A DNA stretch of 64,000 nucleotides, taken from positions 62,001 through 126,000 of the forward strand of contig JAJZNL010000014.1 in assembly GCA_021852345.1 (NCBI GenBank). Direction: 5' to 3'. The notes beneath the pieces were generated by a model, which was given only the letters and a program-made list of their open reading frames with translations, was not told the DNA's origin and did not search any database. Origin of the DNA: Actinomycetes bacterium. GTDB lineage: Bacteria; Actinomycetota; Acidimicrobiia; Acidimicrobiales; JABEUL01. The position numbers and the translations under genes were made by a program. Numbering within the stretch: position 1 is the first letter of the stretch; each line of letters starts with the position of its first letter. Below, piece by piece: positions 26,816 to 35,796 of the stretch.

Positions 26816-27196
26816 TTAACTTGACGTTAAAGTGGAGTAGTCCTCAGCGGATAGAAGTACTTCAAGATCGGCGGTATTTTGAATAGCAATTTTACATATC
26901 CAACCTTGCCCATACGGATCTGAATTTATCACTTCTGGAGATTCGTTCAATTGTTCATTTATTTCTGATACCGATCCGCCTATGGGAGAATAGATATCAG
27001 AAACTGATTTAGTTGACTCAACTTCACCCAAAACGGAATTAACTTCAAAAGTCGCACCGACTTCAGGTAGCTGGACGTAAACTATATCTCCCAGTGAATC
27101 CTGAGCAAAATCAGTAATTCCAACGGTAACGACGTTCCCGTCTATTTTGATCCATTCGTGTTCACTGGTATATTTAAGGTCATCTGGTACTCGCAT
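26816..27196 (-). CDS. gcvH: Glycine cleavage system H protein
   Basis: The H protein carries the aminomethyl group on a lipoyl arm between the P, T and L proteins. The 126-residue protein is the usual length. The lipoylated lysine is Lys63 in GEVESTKSVSDIYSP, and the flanking SLGDIVYVQLPEVG and GWICKI are typical. It is unlinked from gcvT-gcvPA-gcvPB, which are 7 kb away, but it heads the FHA-ftsR block as in mycobacteria. The gap to the FHA gene is 121 bases, so they may be separate units. Confidence 0.95.
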   Translation of the reverse strand: MRVPDDLKYTSEHEWIKIDGNVVTVGITDFAQDSLGDIVYVQLPEVGATFEVNSVLGEVESTKSVSDIYSPIGGSVSEINEQLNESPEVINSDPYGQGWICKIAIQNTADLEVLLSAEDYSTLTSS

Positions 27197-27332
27197 TTAA
27201 TCAAATTTAGTACAAATTTTATTAAATGTTTGAAGAAATAAAAATTCCATATATTTTGTTGTTATTTAGTAGACCATATACGCATGGATATGCAATTTTC
27301 ATTATCTTATTGAAAAGATTGAATTATAAATT

Positions 27333-27944
27333 ATGAAATATACCTTTGAGATTGATTTACCGGATTCGGTTACATTTTACGGAGATCCTCTGTGCCCATG
27401 GACATTTAAATCTTATTTACTTATAAAAACCGCATGTACAGATCTTGGCATCAAACTTGATTACAAACCCTTAAGTCTTAAAGTTATTAATAAAGACAAG
27501 GAGATTCCGTTAAAGATACGCTCGAAGTTGGACGGCCTCTTTTTCTTGCTGCGTTTGGCTCAATATATATCCGACCGTAATTTAGATAAAGAATCTTTAA
27601 GATACTATGAGGTTACGGCTGACAATTTGGTTAATCAAAACACCGACCTGACCATTTCAAATATTAGTTCTTTTATACCTGAAATCCAAATACCCGAAGA
27701 TGTCTTAAAAATACTTTCGGACTCTTCGTATTTAGATATTGAACTCGAAGAAACTTACGAATCGCTAAAATCTGTTGCCGGAGATGACTATGGATCTCCG
27801 GTGATTATGTTTGAGCCAGAACATACCGGGTTTTTCGGCCCAATAATAGATGAACCAGATTCGATAGATGCAAAACAATTGTTCATTAGCCTCATCTCTT
27901 TAGCGAGAGTAAAAACATTCTCTGAAATCAAACGCAAAAGGTAG
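27333..27944 (+). CDS. DsbA-like protein resembling mycothiol-dependent nitroreductase
   Basis: The 203-residue protein opens with VTFYGDPLCPWTFKSYLLI, in which the CPWT active-site motif follows a beta strand as in Rv2466c-type DsbA family oxidoreductases (known motif CPWAW, a mycothiol-linked nitroreductase). A cis-proline loop SPVIMFEP and a C-terminal glycine loop GFFGPIIDEP complete the fold. Sequence outside these motifs is divergent, and the insert (DKEIPLKIRSKLDGL...) is helical. The reference to mycothiol is by analogy. Standalone gene. Confidence 0.7.
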   Translation: MKYTFEIDLPDSVTFYGDPLCPWTFKSYLLIKTACTDLGIKLDYKPLSLKVINKDKEIPLKIRSKLDGLFFLLRLAQYISDRNLDKESLRYYEVTADNLVNQNTDLTISNISSFIPEIQIPEDVLKILSDSSYLDIELEETYESLKSVAGDDYGSPVIMFEPEHTGFFGPIIDEPDSIDAKQLFISLISLARVKTFSEIKRKR

Positions 27945-28103
27945 GCCGTTAACTTTGACGACAGATGTTGCGCTGTAATTTGAATATTCGGAATTTACTC
28001 TGTGCAACGTTTGGTGAACTAATATATATCTATTGGGGATTAGCTAAAACGGCAACAGGAAAGCAGTATTGATGATTTTAAAAGTTAGATCCCGATTGCG
28101 ATT

Positions 28104-28931
28104 ATGACCCCAATCGTATTCTTAGTCATTTTATTTATAGGTTCTCTTCTCGCAGGACTCCTCGGTTCAATATTAGGTATCGGCGGCGGTGCCATAATCG
28201 TGCCACTGCTAACGATTTTTTTTCATGTACCGATAAGAATTGCAATCGCAGCATCAATTGTTTCGGTTATAGCCACTTCATCAGGTGGTGCAATAGCTTT
28301 CTTGAGAGATGGACTAACCAATATAAGAGTTGCAATGTTTCTAGAATTAGCGACTACAACCGGAGCGATTTTCGGAGCATTAATTACCAAGTCGGTACCG
28401 GACCGACTTCTATTCATACTTTTTGCGGTTGTATTAATGTGGTCTGCGATCGCGATGGTTAGAAAACCCAAAGAGGTTGAGACCTTAATCACATCTAATG
28501 ACAAGATAGCGAACAAGTTAAAACTTGGCGCTACAATTACAACAGAGCGTGAAGGTAAAATTACCTATACACTTGTTAAAACAAAAATCGGTTTAGCGAT
28601 GATGTTCTGTGCTGGTATGGTGTCCTCACTGTTAGGTATTGGCTCAGGTGTATTAAAGGTCCCAGCCATGGATTTAGTTATGCGTATGCCCCTAAAAGCC
28701 TCCACGGCGACGTCGAATTTCATGATTGGCGTCACTGCAGCAAGTTCAGCAATCATTTATCTGGCAGAGGGTCAAGTAGACCCGATTTTAACGGCACCGG
28801 TTGCAGTAGGTGTAGTTATCGGAGCAACGATCGGTTCCAGAAAGCTCAAGACCGTCAATTTAAACTCTTTAAGATATCTTTTTGTCGTCGTGTTGTTTGT
28901 TGTTGCAGTTGAAATGATTTTTAAGGCATAG
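28104..28931 (+). CDS. TauE/SafE family sulfite/organosulfonate exporter
   Basis: A 275-residue membrane protein with two homologous halves: GSILGIGGGAIIVPLLTIFF in the first and SLLGIGSGVLKVPAMDLV in the second, which is the repeated motif of this family. Seven or eight helices are visible, with a hydrophilic loop near residues 120-150. Members export anions such as sulfite or sulfoacetate. The next gene starts eight bases later and encodes a DUF1634 protein, a partner often found with TauE proteins. Confidence 0.9.
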   Translation: MTPIVFLVILFIGSLLAGLLGSILGIGGGAIIVPLLTIFFHVPIRIAIAASIVSVIATSSGGAIAFLRDGLTNIRVAMFLELATTTGAIFGALITKSVPDRLLFILFAVVLMWSAIAMVRKPKEVETLITSNDKIANKLKLGATITTEREGKITYTLVKTKIGLAMMFCAGMVSSLLGIGSGVLKVPAMDLVMRMPLKASTATSNFMIGVTAASSAIIYLAEGQVDPILTAPVAVGVVIGATIGSRKLKTVNLNSLRYLFVVVLFVVAVEMIFKA

Positions 28932-28939
28932 GTAAAGAG

Positions 28940-29434
28940 ATGGCTGACTTTAATCAACAAGATAATTATAACGACGAAACCGACGATTCGAAGGTTGCCG
29001 GTGAAAAGACCCATGAAGATGATCATCATTTTCATCATCATCAACATACGAAAGATGAAATTCCGCTGTCATTAGCGAAGGCGTTGGCAGCCGGCATAAT
29101 AACTGCAGCAATTTTTACCGCGATAGGTTTTATTTGGTATATATCTGCCAACTACCATGCGCTTTCAAAAGGTTCTTATAAAACTTTAGATCGGTCAGCT
29201 TTGGTTAAAAGTATCGAGCCATCTTCGTTTATTCATAATTTAATGCAATTAAATGCATTGGGTTTTGTGGGGCTCGGACTCTACTTTTTAATACTAACTC
29301 CGTTCTTAAGAGTGGTTGCTAGTGTTTATCAGTTCTTTATGGTTAAAGATAGAGCTTTCACAATTATTACCGCAACTGTAGCATTATTGTTGATTTTTGG
29401 GTTTGCCCTTGGCGTTATGGGCGTTTCGCTTTAA
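28940..29434 (+). CDS. DUF1634 membrane protein with His-rich N-terminus
   Basis: The 164-residue protein has a His/Asp/Glu-rich N-terminus: seven His lie between residues 25 and 36 (HHFHHHQH). After that come three hydrophobic helices, with LNALGFVGLGLYFLILTPFLRV before helix 3, as in DUF1634, which is usually the gene next to tauE. It may form part of the exporter. The His cluster could bind a divalent metal such as Zn or Ni (inference). Stop is 13 bases from the convergent gene. Confidence 0.8.
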   Translation: MADFNQQDNYNDETDDSKVAGEKTHEDDHHFHHHQHTKDEIPLSLAKALAAGIITAAIFTAIGFIWYISANYHALSKGSYKTLDRSALVKSIEPSSFIHNLMQLNALGFVGLGLYFLILTPFLRVVASVYQFFMVKDRAFTIITATVALLLIFGFALGVMGVSL

Positions 29435-29447
29435 TTTAATTGGCCTT

Positions 29448-30509
29448 CTAATTACAGCGAACAACAATCCTGCCTGAAATTTCATTAGCGATTAATTTGT
29501 TTGAATACTTTGGAACCTCATTAAGGCTGATTTCTTTGATATCGTCGCGAATCAATTCAAAATCCACCAACCTATAAAGATCGGCCCAAGCCTTAGTTTT
29601 TTGAACTTTCGGCGTCGCTATGGATTCCACACCGACAAGTTTTATACCTCTTACGATAAATGGATATACCGTACTGGTGAAAATATCCGATTGGACCATT
29701 CCGGTTGAGGTCACGCACCCATAATAGACGATCTCCTTCAATAGCTCACTTAAGACATCTCCGCCTACGGCATCGATTGCACCCAAAAATCTCTGAGATT
29801 TTAGACTCCTTTTATCGGTGACGTAATCTCTTATGTCTATAACATCGTCCACTTGGTACTTTCGCAACATTTGTTCTTTTTTATTGTCTAAATTTGAAAT
29901 TGCAACGACTTTATATCCAAGAACTTTTAATAGATGAATCGATAGCAATCCCACTCCGCCAGTTGCACCGGTTACTGCTACAGGATATTTCGTTTTTAAT
30001 GAAGCTCTGGAACAGTTTTTCTCTATTTCTCTTACACAAAGCATTGCCGTTAAGCCTGCGGTTCCAAGAGTCATTGCGATCTTAAAGATATTTGGATTCT
30101 GAAGATCTGGCAATCTTATTGCGTGTTTAAAATCAATCATCGTATACTGGCTGAGACCGCCATTATATACTTCACCTAAGCGGCTTCCCCCTGAAATTAT
30201 GCTATCGCCGACTTTAAGCGAAGGATTCTTGGTGTGAGCGCGAACTTCGAGCACTTCCCCTGCTAAATCAACTCCCAAAATCAGAGGGACTCTTTCGACA
30301 ATTCTCTTTTTTGCACTTACCGCAAGAGCATCTTTATAATTTAGAGTACTGTAATGAATCTTTACTAAGATCTGATCTCCAATGAAGTTTTGCAAACTTT
30401 GGAGTTTTGGATCATCTAAGCGCTTATTGAATATTTCGTAATTAACTTTAGTAGTTTTTGCCGGCTTGTCTATATCCTCGCAAACTATAGCAGAAAACAA
30501 TTTATCCAT
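29448..30509 (-). CDS. AcuI/YhdH-type quinone oxidoreductase (acryloyl-CoA reductase-like)
   Basis: The 353-residue protein of the medium-chain reductase superfamily has VKIHYSTLNYKDALAV (after the N-terminal strand), then PLILGVDLAGEV, the nucleotide site AVTGATGGVGLL and TSTGMVQSD. This matches AcuI/YhdH, which reduces acryloyl-CoA to propionyl-CoA with NADPH and is typical of dimethylsulfoniopropionate or 3-hydroxypropionate metabolism. No zinc ligands are present, as expected. The gene stands alone. Its role here is open; it may detoxify acryloyl-CoA from fatty acid or propionate catabolism. Confidence 0.82.
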   Translation of the reverse strand: MDKLFSAIVCEDIDKPAKTTKVNYEIFNKRLDDPKLQSLQNFIGDQILVKIHYSTLNYKDALAVSAKKRIVERVPLILGVDLAGEVLEVRAHTKNPSLKVGDSIISGGSRLGEVYNGGLSQYTMIDFKHAIRLPDLQNPNIFKIAMTLGTAGLTAMLCVREIEKNCSRASLKTKYPVAVTGATGGVGLLSIHLLKVLGYKVVAISNLDNKKEQMLRKYQVDDVIDIRDYVTDKRSLKSQRFLGAIDAVGGDVLSELLKEIVYYGCVTSTGMVQSDIFTSTVYPFIVRGIKLVGVESIATPKVQKTKAWADLYRLVDFELIRDDIKEISLNEVPKYSNKLIANEISGRIVVRCN

Positions 30510-30730
30510 TAAAAAACATTACCATAGCCAATATCGGCTGACAAAAACAGCTAACGGGACTAATATCTGTTTTTACAGTGGCTTACAGAGTTTGCCGCTA
30601 TAAACTATTTATCGACGAAATTTTTCACTTGTTCGTCAGCAACAATCAAAATAAGCGAGATTTCAGACAACGTAATTCAAAGTATCTTCGAAAATTATCG
30701 AATCTGTTTTTATTGCTTAAATAACTTAAA

Positions 30731-31546
30731 TTGCAAAATATTTCTCAGATTGAACAATATTCAACTTCGACAGACCTAGGATACAGCTTTTATGGCGGGT
30801 CTGCTCCTTTACTTGTCTTTGTGCACGGAGTATTGGACCGAGGAAGAAGTTTTTTGCGTATTAAAAGCAGACTGACGAACCAAGCGGTGTTACTCTATGA
30901 CAGAAGAGGCTACGGCGATTCGCCTATCATAGACAATTTGATACAGTCAAATATTAATACCATTCAATTGGCCCTTAAAGACCTTGAAATATTGCTAGGC
31001 GGGCACCAAACGATCCTCATTGGCCACTCATTCGGCGCCGTAGTCAGTTTAAAAGCTTCATTGGAGATTAAAAACGTTTTGGGGTGCGTTATATATGAAC
31101 CGCCTCTGTCCTGGCTTAGTTGGTGGGTCTCCCCTCTTGCAACCGCCGGACAAATTACTCAAAACACAAGACCAACCGAAGCCGTCGAGATGTTTATGAT
31201 TAATTCGCTGGGGCAGGCACGATGGACAAAACTGAGTGACAAGATTAAAAAAGATCTTTATTCCAGAGGTGAAATACTCATAAAAGAACTTACGGATTTA
31301 AGGAAAGAAGCTCCTTTTGATGTCGACAAGATTACTGCTCCCATGGTATTGGCTTGCGGTTCTGAAAGTAGCACCAGACAGAAACGAGGCATTGAGTATC
31401 TTAGCGAACATATTTTAAACTCGAAAACGGTTGAGATATTAGGTGCCAAGCACAATGCCCACATGACACATTACAAAGATTTCGCAAATCTGATTGAATC
31501 TTCGGTGAATTACATTTTTGATTGGAGCCAATTCAACGCCGACTAA
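30731..31546 (+). CDS. Alpha/beta hydrolase
   Basis: The 271-residue protein starts at TTG 30731. The oxyanion strand FVHGVLDRGRSF, the YDRRGYGDSP loop, and GHSFG around the nucleophile Ser100 are the standard hydrolase elements. The catalytic histidine is in AKHNAHMTHY near the C-terminus, and the acid lies likely in or near the VLACGSESS strand. It has no signal peptide. The family covers esterases, lipases and lactonases; the substrate cannot be read from the sequence. It is convergent to the acyl-CoA dehydrogenase gene with a 39-base gap. Confidence 0.85.
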   Translation: MQNISQIEQYSTSTDLGYSFYGGSAPLLVFVHGVLDRGRSFLRIKSRLTNQAVLLYDRRGYGDSPIIDNLIQSNINTIQLALKDLEILLGGHQTILIGHSFGAVVSLKASLEIKNVLGCVIYEPPLSWLSWWVSPLATAGQITQNTRPTEAVEMFMINSLGQARWTKLSDKIKKDLYSRGEILIKELTDLRKEAPFDVDKITAPMVLACGSESSTRQKRGIEYLSEHILNSKTVEILGAKHNAHMTHYKDFANLIESSVNYIFDWSQFNAD

Positions 31547-31585
31547 AAAAGGGTTTAAATGAACTCTTCGAGTCACACATCAACA

Positions 31586-32746
31586 CTAGCTTGATATATC
31601 TGGTTCTTTGGCAAATCCGAAAAATCGTTCCGCAATGATATTCCTCTGAACTTCAGATGTTCCACCGCCAATAGTCAGTGCCCGCGAAAACGCATATCCG
31701 TAATGCCAACCAGCTGCAAATGATTGTAACTTATCAACTTCTTTTATTTTCGTAGCATCACTTAACATTCCAAGCGCCCCAGACATGTCTTTGGCTAGCT
31801 CGAATAGTGTTTGACCATGTTCGTCACCAAGCGCTTTTCGTACCGAAGACTCAGGGCCTGGTTGACTGCCTTTGATTGCAGAACTGACCTGCCGTAGTGT
31901 TAACCATTTCAAAATCTGTCCTTCGCCATATACCTTAGCGATTCTGTCCCTTAAAACAGGTGACTTTACTCGCTCACCACCGTCAAGATAAGCCAATTTT
32001 ATAAGGTCGATCAGATCTTCTGCCGTCGGACCGAATCCCCATAAGGCACCGCCCGTTGACAATGAAACCCTTTCGTTTTGTAAAGTTACTTTTGCAAGAG
32101 ACCATCCTTTGTTGATCTCACCGACTAAATTTTCTTTTGGGATAATAACATTGTCGAAAAACACTTGATTAAAGGAGTGGTTGCCGCTCATATCAATAAT
32201 TGGCGATACCGTAATACCCTTAGTGTTCATAGGACATATAAAATAGGAAATTCCTTGGTGTTTGGGAGCATCTTTGTCGGTTCTGGCTAATAAAATTCCG
32301 AATTGAGCAATATGCCCAAAAGATGTCCAGATCTTTTGGCCGTTAACAATAAAGTAATCACCGTCGGCAACAGCAGTGGTTCGCAACGATGCCAAATCAG
32401 ACCCAGCATCCGGCTCAGAGAAAAGTTGGCACCATATCTCTTCCGCGGACAGCAATGGGAAAAGGTATCGCTCTTTTTGTGCTTCCGTGCCTGCGGTCAT
32501 AATAGTCGGTCCAGCCCAACCTATTCCGATCTGGTTGGATGGCTTCCTAATTCCCTGTTCCTTAAGCTCGTCTTCAATAACGAGCTGATCGATCGGAGCC
32601 AGATCGTGGCCCCACGGACGCTGCCAATGAGGAGCAACCCAACCTCCTCTGGCTAGATCATCATTCGTATAATAAGGGTGTTCTTTGAGCCAGTTTCGAA
32701 ATTCTTGACGGATAGGATGCTCATCGCCCGGTAATTCTAAATTCAT
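31586..32746 (-). CDS. Acyl-CoA dehydrogenase
   Basis: The 386-residue FAD enzyme shows LFSEPDAGSDLASLRT (FAD and substrate signature) and the C-terminal GGTSEVQRNIIAERFFG. In MCAD-type enzymes the catalytic base sits at the position where this protein has glycine (IGGGTSE); many actinobacterial FadE proteins share this and either use a glutamate elsewhere or pair with another subunit. It is therefore active only if another base is present. It is located with no other beta-oxidation genes; the acyl-CoA synthetase is 18 kb away. Confidence 0.87.
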   Translation of the reverse strand: MNLELPGDEHPIRQEFRNWLKEHPYYTNDDLARGGWVAPHWQRPWGHDLAPIDQLVIEDELKEQGIRKPSNQIGIGWAGPTIMTAGTEAQKERYLFPLLSAEEIWCQLFSEPDAGSDLASLRTTAVADGDYFIVNGQKIWTSFGHIAQFGILLARTDKDAPKHQGISYFICPMNTKGITVSPIIDMSGNHSFNQVFFDNVIIPKENLVGEINKGWSLAKVTLQNERVSLSTGGALWGFGPTAEDLIDLIKLAYLDGGERVKSPVLRDRIAKVYGEGQILKWLTLRQVSSAIKGSQPGPESSVRKALGDEHGQTLFELAKDMSGALGMLSDATKIKEVDKLQSFAAGWHYGYAFSRALTIGGGTSEVQRNIIAERFFGFAKEPDISS

Positions 32747-32878
32747 AATGAATAATATTAAAGCATTACTTGAATTAAATCAATTCTGGTTTGCTTGTTT
32801 AATGAAGGTGTCAACATTCCTGAATCTGAGAGACCCGCGCTCCTAGTAGCAACTAATTGGATGTGCCAGAAGAATAGC

Positions 32879-34249
32879 TTAAAGGTTTGCAATTAATTTA
32901 TCGACCCGTTCATCATGGTTTTTAAAGGGATCTTTTAATAAAATAGTTCTTTGAGACTGATCATTTAATTTTAGATGTAACCAATCAACTGTAAAGTCTC
33001 TATTTTTTAATTTGGCCTGCTTTACGAACTTGCCTCTCAAGTATGCTCGTGTGGTTTCGGGAGGATTTTCGACGGCATTTTCTATTTCATTCAAATTAAC
33101 CAAAGTTTTGATATAACCTCTTTTTTCCATCAAATAATACAAACCGCGATCTCTGTTGGTGTCATGGTATTGAATATCGATTAAAGCAACCAATGGCGAC
33201 GACATTGAAATTCGTTTTTTTGTACGATAGTCTTCAATCAACCTATATTTTGAAAGCCAGTCGACCTGTGATTCTAGCTGGCTAGGATCAGTTTCCAGGA
33301 GCCTTATAGTTTTAATCCAAAGTTTTAAAATGTCGGACTCTTCTTGAGGCAATCCGTTATAGTCAGCATATTTTATTATTTTCTCTAAATATTCATTTTG
33401 AATTTCAATTGCAGTCAGTTCGCGCCCGTTTGCCAGTTTAACTCTCTTTTTAAGAGTGATATCGTGACTAATCTCACGAATAGCCCTAACCGGATTGTCC
33501 AGGCTTAAATCCCTAAAACTTACAGACTTATCTTCTATCGCCCTTAAAATTAGCGCAACTGTTCCGACTTTAAGAAATGTTGCGATTTGATTCATATTTG
33601 AATCACCCACGATGACATGGAGTCTTCTGTATTTTTCTGCATCTGCGTGGGATTCGTCTCTCGTGTTAATTATTGGCCTACTTCTAGTGGTAGCGGACGA
33701 AACCCCTTCCCAAATATGCTCGGCTCTCTGAGACAGTGTAAAAAGGGCTCCCTTAGCTGTATTGATTACCTTGCCGGCTCCCGCATAAATTTGACGTGAA
33801 ATTAAAAAGGGAATGATAATTTCTGAATATTTAGCCAAATCCTCAGTGCGCTTTATTAGGTAATTTTCGTGACAACCATATGAATTGCCCGCTGAGTCAG
33901 TGTTATTCTTGACTAAGTATATGGTTCCCCTAACGCCTTCTTCGTTTAATTTATCTTCTGCAAGTTCAACAAGACGCGACAAAATCAACTCGCCGGCTTT
34001 ATCATGAATTACTAAATCTTTGATCGAATCACACTCTGGGGTGGCATACTCGGGGTGGGATCCCACGTCCAAGTACAAACGCGCTCCGTTTTCCAAAAAA
34101 ACGTTTGAAGATCTCCCCCAACTTACAACCCTTCTAAAAATTACTCTAGATACTTCATCAGGAGAGAGTCGTCTTTGACCTTTTAGAGTGCAAGTTACTC
34201 CGTATTCATTCTCTAAGCCGAAAATCCGGCGCGAATACTCCAGTGTCAT
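32879..34249 (-). CDS. pafA: Pup--protein ligase PafA
   Basis: PafA joins Pup to lysines of target proteins using ATP, marking them for the bacterial proteasome. The 456-residue protein matches: GLENEYGVT (metal and ATP glutamates), [20 protein letters not shown], then [12 protein letters not shown] with the catalytic Asp61, [34 protein letters not shown] and [18 protein letters not shown] near the end. It starts 12 bases after gcvPB and reads the same way, so it appears to be the last gene of a gcvT-gcvPA-gcvPB-pafA unit. Pup, Dop, the ATPase and proteasome subunits are not in the window; helY is 31 kb away. Confidence 0.95.
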   Translation of the reverse strand: MTLEYSRRIFGLENEYGVTCTLKGQRRLSPDEVSRVIFRRVVSWGRSSNVFLENGARLYLDVGSHPEYATPECDSIKDLVIHDKAGELILSRLVELAEDKLNEEGVRGTIYLVKNNTDSAGNSYGCHENYLIKRTEDLAKYSEIIIPFLISRQIYAGAGKVINTAKGALFTLSQRAEHIWEGVSSATTRSRPIINTRDESHADAEKYRRLHVIVGDSNMNQIATFLKVGTVALILRAIEDKSVSFRDLSLDNPVRAIREISHDITLKKRVKLANGRELTAIEIQNEYLEKIIKYADYNGLPQEESDILKLWIKTIRLLETDPSQLESQVDWLSKYRLIEDYRTKKRISMSSPLVALIDIQYHDTNRDRGLYYLMEKRGYIKTLVNLNEIENAVENPPETTRAYLRGKFVKQAKLKNRDFTVDWLHLKLNDQSQRTILLKDPFKNHDERVDKLIANL

Positions 34250-34261
34250 CTAATTCCAAGT

Positions 34262-35794
34262 TTACTTATTAATTGCGGCATCATAGGTAGCCAGAAGCTT
34301 ACGCGCCGCCAAAGCTTCGTCGACTCGTTGAACCGGAGTATTTCTAGGAGCAGATTTAATATCGTCTATGTTGGTTTTACTCTGAGCAATAATTTTCTCG
34401 ACGCTTCTGGCAAGAGCTTCAAGCGTATCCAAGCTTTCGGTCTCCGTCGGTTCAAACATTAACGCTTCGTGCACCAAAAGTGGAAAATAGATAGTAGGAG
34501 CGTGAAATCCTTCGTCCAATAGGGCCTTTGCTATATCCAATGCCTTTAGGTTGTGGTCTTTTGCCAAATCTTGTGCGGTCATTACAACCTCATGCATAAC
34601 CGGCCGGTTATAAGCCGGAGTTATCGTATCTTCCAATCTCCGTTTTAGCCAATTAGCGTTTAAAACAGCCATCTCGCTTATTTTTTCGAGACCCTCTGAT
34701 CCGTGAAAGAGAATATAACCAAATGCCCTAAGTAACACCAGAGCATTCCCGTGCCAGGAGTGAATTCGCCCGATCGATTTAATCGGCGTCGTATATCCGT
34801 ATGAATTTGTACCCAGCCGTGTCGGTTTTGGTCCGGGAAGGAAATCTATTATTCGTTCGGAAACAGCGACTGGTCCAGCTCCTGGACCTCCTCCACCGTG
34901 AGGAGTCGCAAAAGTTTTGTGTAAATTAAGATGAACTATATCAAATCCCATGTCTCCGGGCCTCACTTTGCCCAAAATGGCATTTAAGTTGGCGCCGTCA
35001 TAGTACAAGAGTCCGTCAACCGAATGTATCAAAGAAGCAACTTCTTGTATCTCTTCTTCAAACAAACCCAATGTGTTTGGATTTGTCAGCATAATTCCGG
35101 CTACTTCGTCGTCCAAGAGTGATTTAAGCGATTCAATATCCACCAAACCTTTTTCGTTTGTGCCGACTGTTTTAACCTTATAGCCTCCTAGGGTAACCGA
35201 TGCGGGGTTGGTTCCGTGAGCGGTATCGGGAATAATTATTGTTGTTTTGTTGTGCGATCGGTCGTCGTGCCACGCTCGCATTAAAAGAAGCCCTGTAAGT
35301 TCCCCTTGAGCACCCGCTGCAGGCTGTAAGGTAGCTGCCTTCATACCTGTTATCTCACAAAGAGCTTCTTCTAAATTGACCATCAACTCCAACCAGCCTT
35401 GAACGACTGCTTCAGGTGCCGATGGGTGACATGTATTAAAAGAGGACATAAAAGCCAGTTCGTCGCAGAATTTCGGGTTGTACTTCATGGTGCATGACCC
35501 CAACGGGTATGCGCCAAGATCGACCGAGTACTGGCGATGGGTCAGCCTCGTAAAATGACCGACTAAATCTCGCTCGGAAACTTCGGTTAACTCCAACTTA
35601 TTAACCCGAAGATAGCTCGCAGGCAATAGGTCATTTAATTCACCCGTAGGGAGTTTTTGATCCAATAAGTTGTAAGACTTTCGTCCTGGCTTGGCATATT
35701 CAAAGATTGTAGGTTCACCATCGTTTCCCATCAATGGAATCGATGAAGCCTTGCCTCCGGGCGCCGCTTTGATTTTAAATACGGTATCTGACAT
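34262..35794 (-). CDS. gcvPB: Glycine dehydrogenase (decarboxylating) subunit 2
   Basis: Subunit 2 carries the pyridoxal phosphate of the P protein. The lysine is Lys293 in LHKTFATPHGG, following a glycine-rich GGPGAGP. Other matches include YPLGSCTMKYNPK, LQPAAGAQGELTG and DTAHGTNPAS. The two-subunit form (A and B separate) is found in many bacteria, in contrast to the fused P protein. Length is 510 residues. It lies two bases after gcvPA. Confidence 0.97.
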   Translation of the reverse strand: MSDTVFKIKAAPGGKASSIPLMGNDGEPTIFEYAKPGRKSYNLLDQKLPTGELNDLLPASYLRVNKLELTEVSERDLVGHFTRLTHRQYSVDLGAYPLGSCTMKYNPKFCDELAFMSSFNTCHPSAPEAVVQGWLELMVNLEEALCEITGMKAATLQPAAGAQGELTGLLLMRAWHDDRSHNKTTIIIPDTAHGTNPASVTLGGYKVKTVGTNEKGLVDIESLKSLLDDEVAGIMLTNPNTLGLFEEEIQEVASLIHSVDGLLYYDGANLNAILGKVRPGDMGFDIVHLNLHKTFATPHGGGGPGAGPVAVSERIIDFLPGPKPTRLGTNSYGYTTPIKSIGRIHSWHGNALVLLRAFGYILFHGSEGLEKISEMAVLNANWLKRRLEDTITPAYNRPVMHEVVMTAQDLAKDHNLKALDIAKALLDEGFHAPTIYFPLLVHEALMFEPTETESLDTLEALARSVEKIIAQSKTNIDDIKSAPRNTPVQRVDEALAARKLLATYDAAINK

Positions 35795-35796
35795 TA

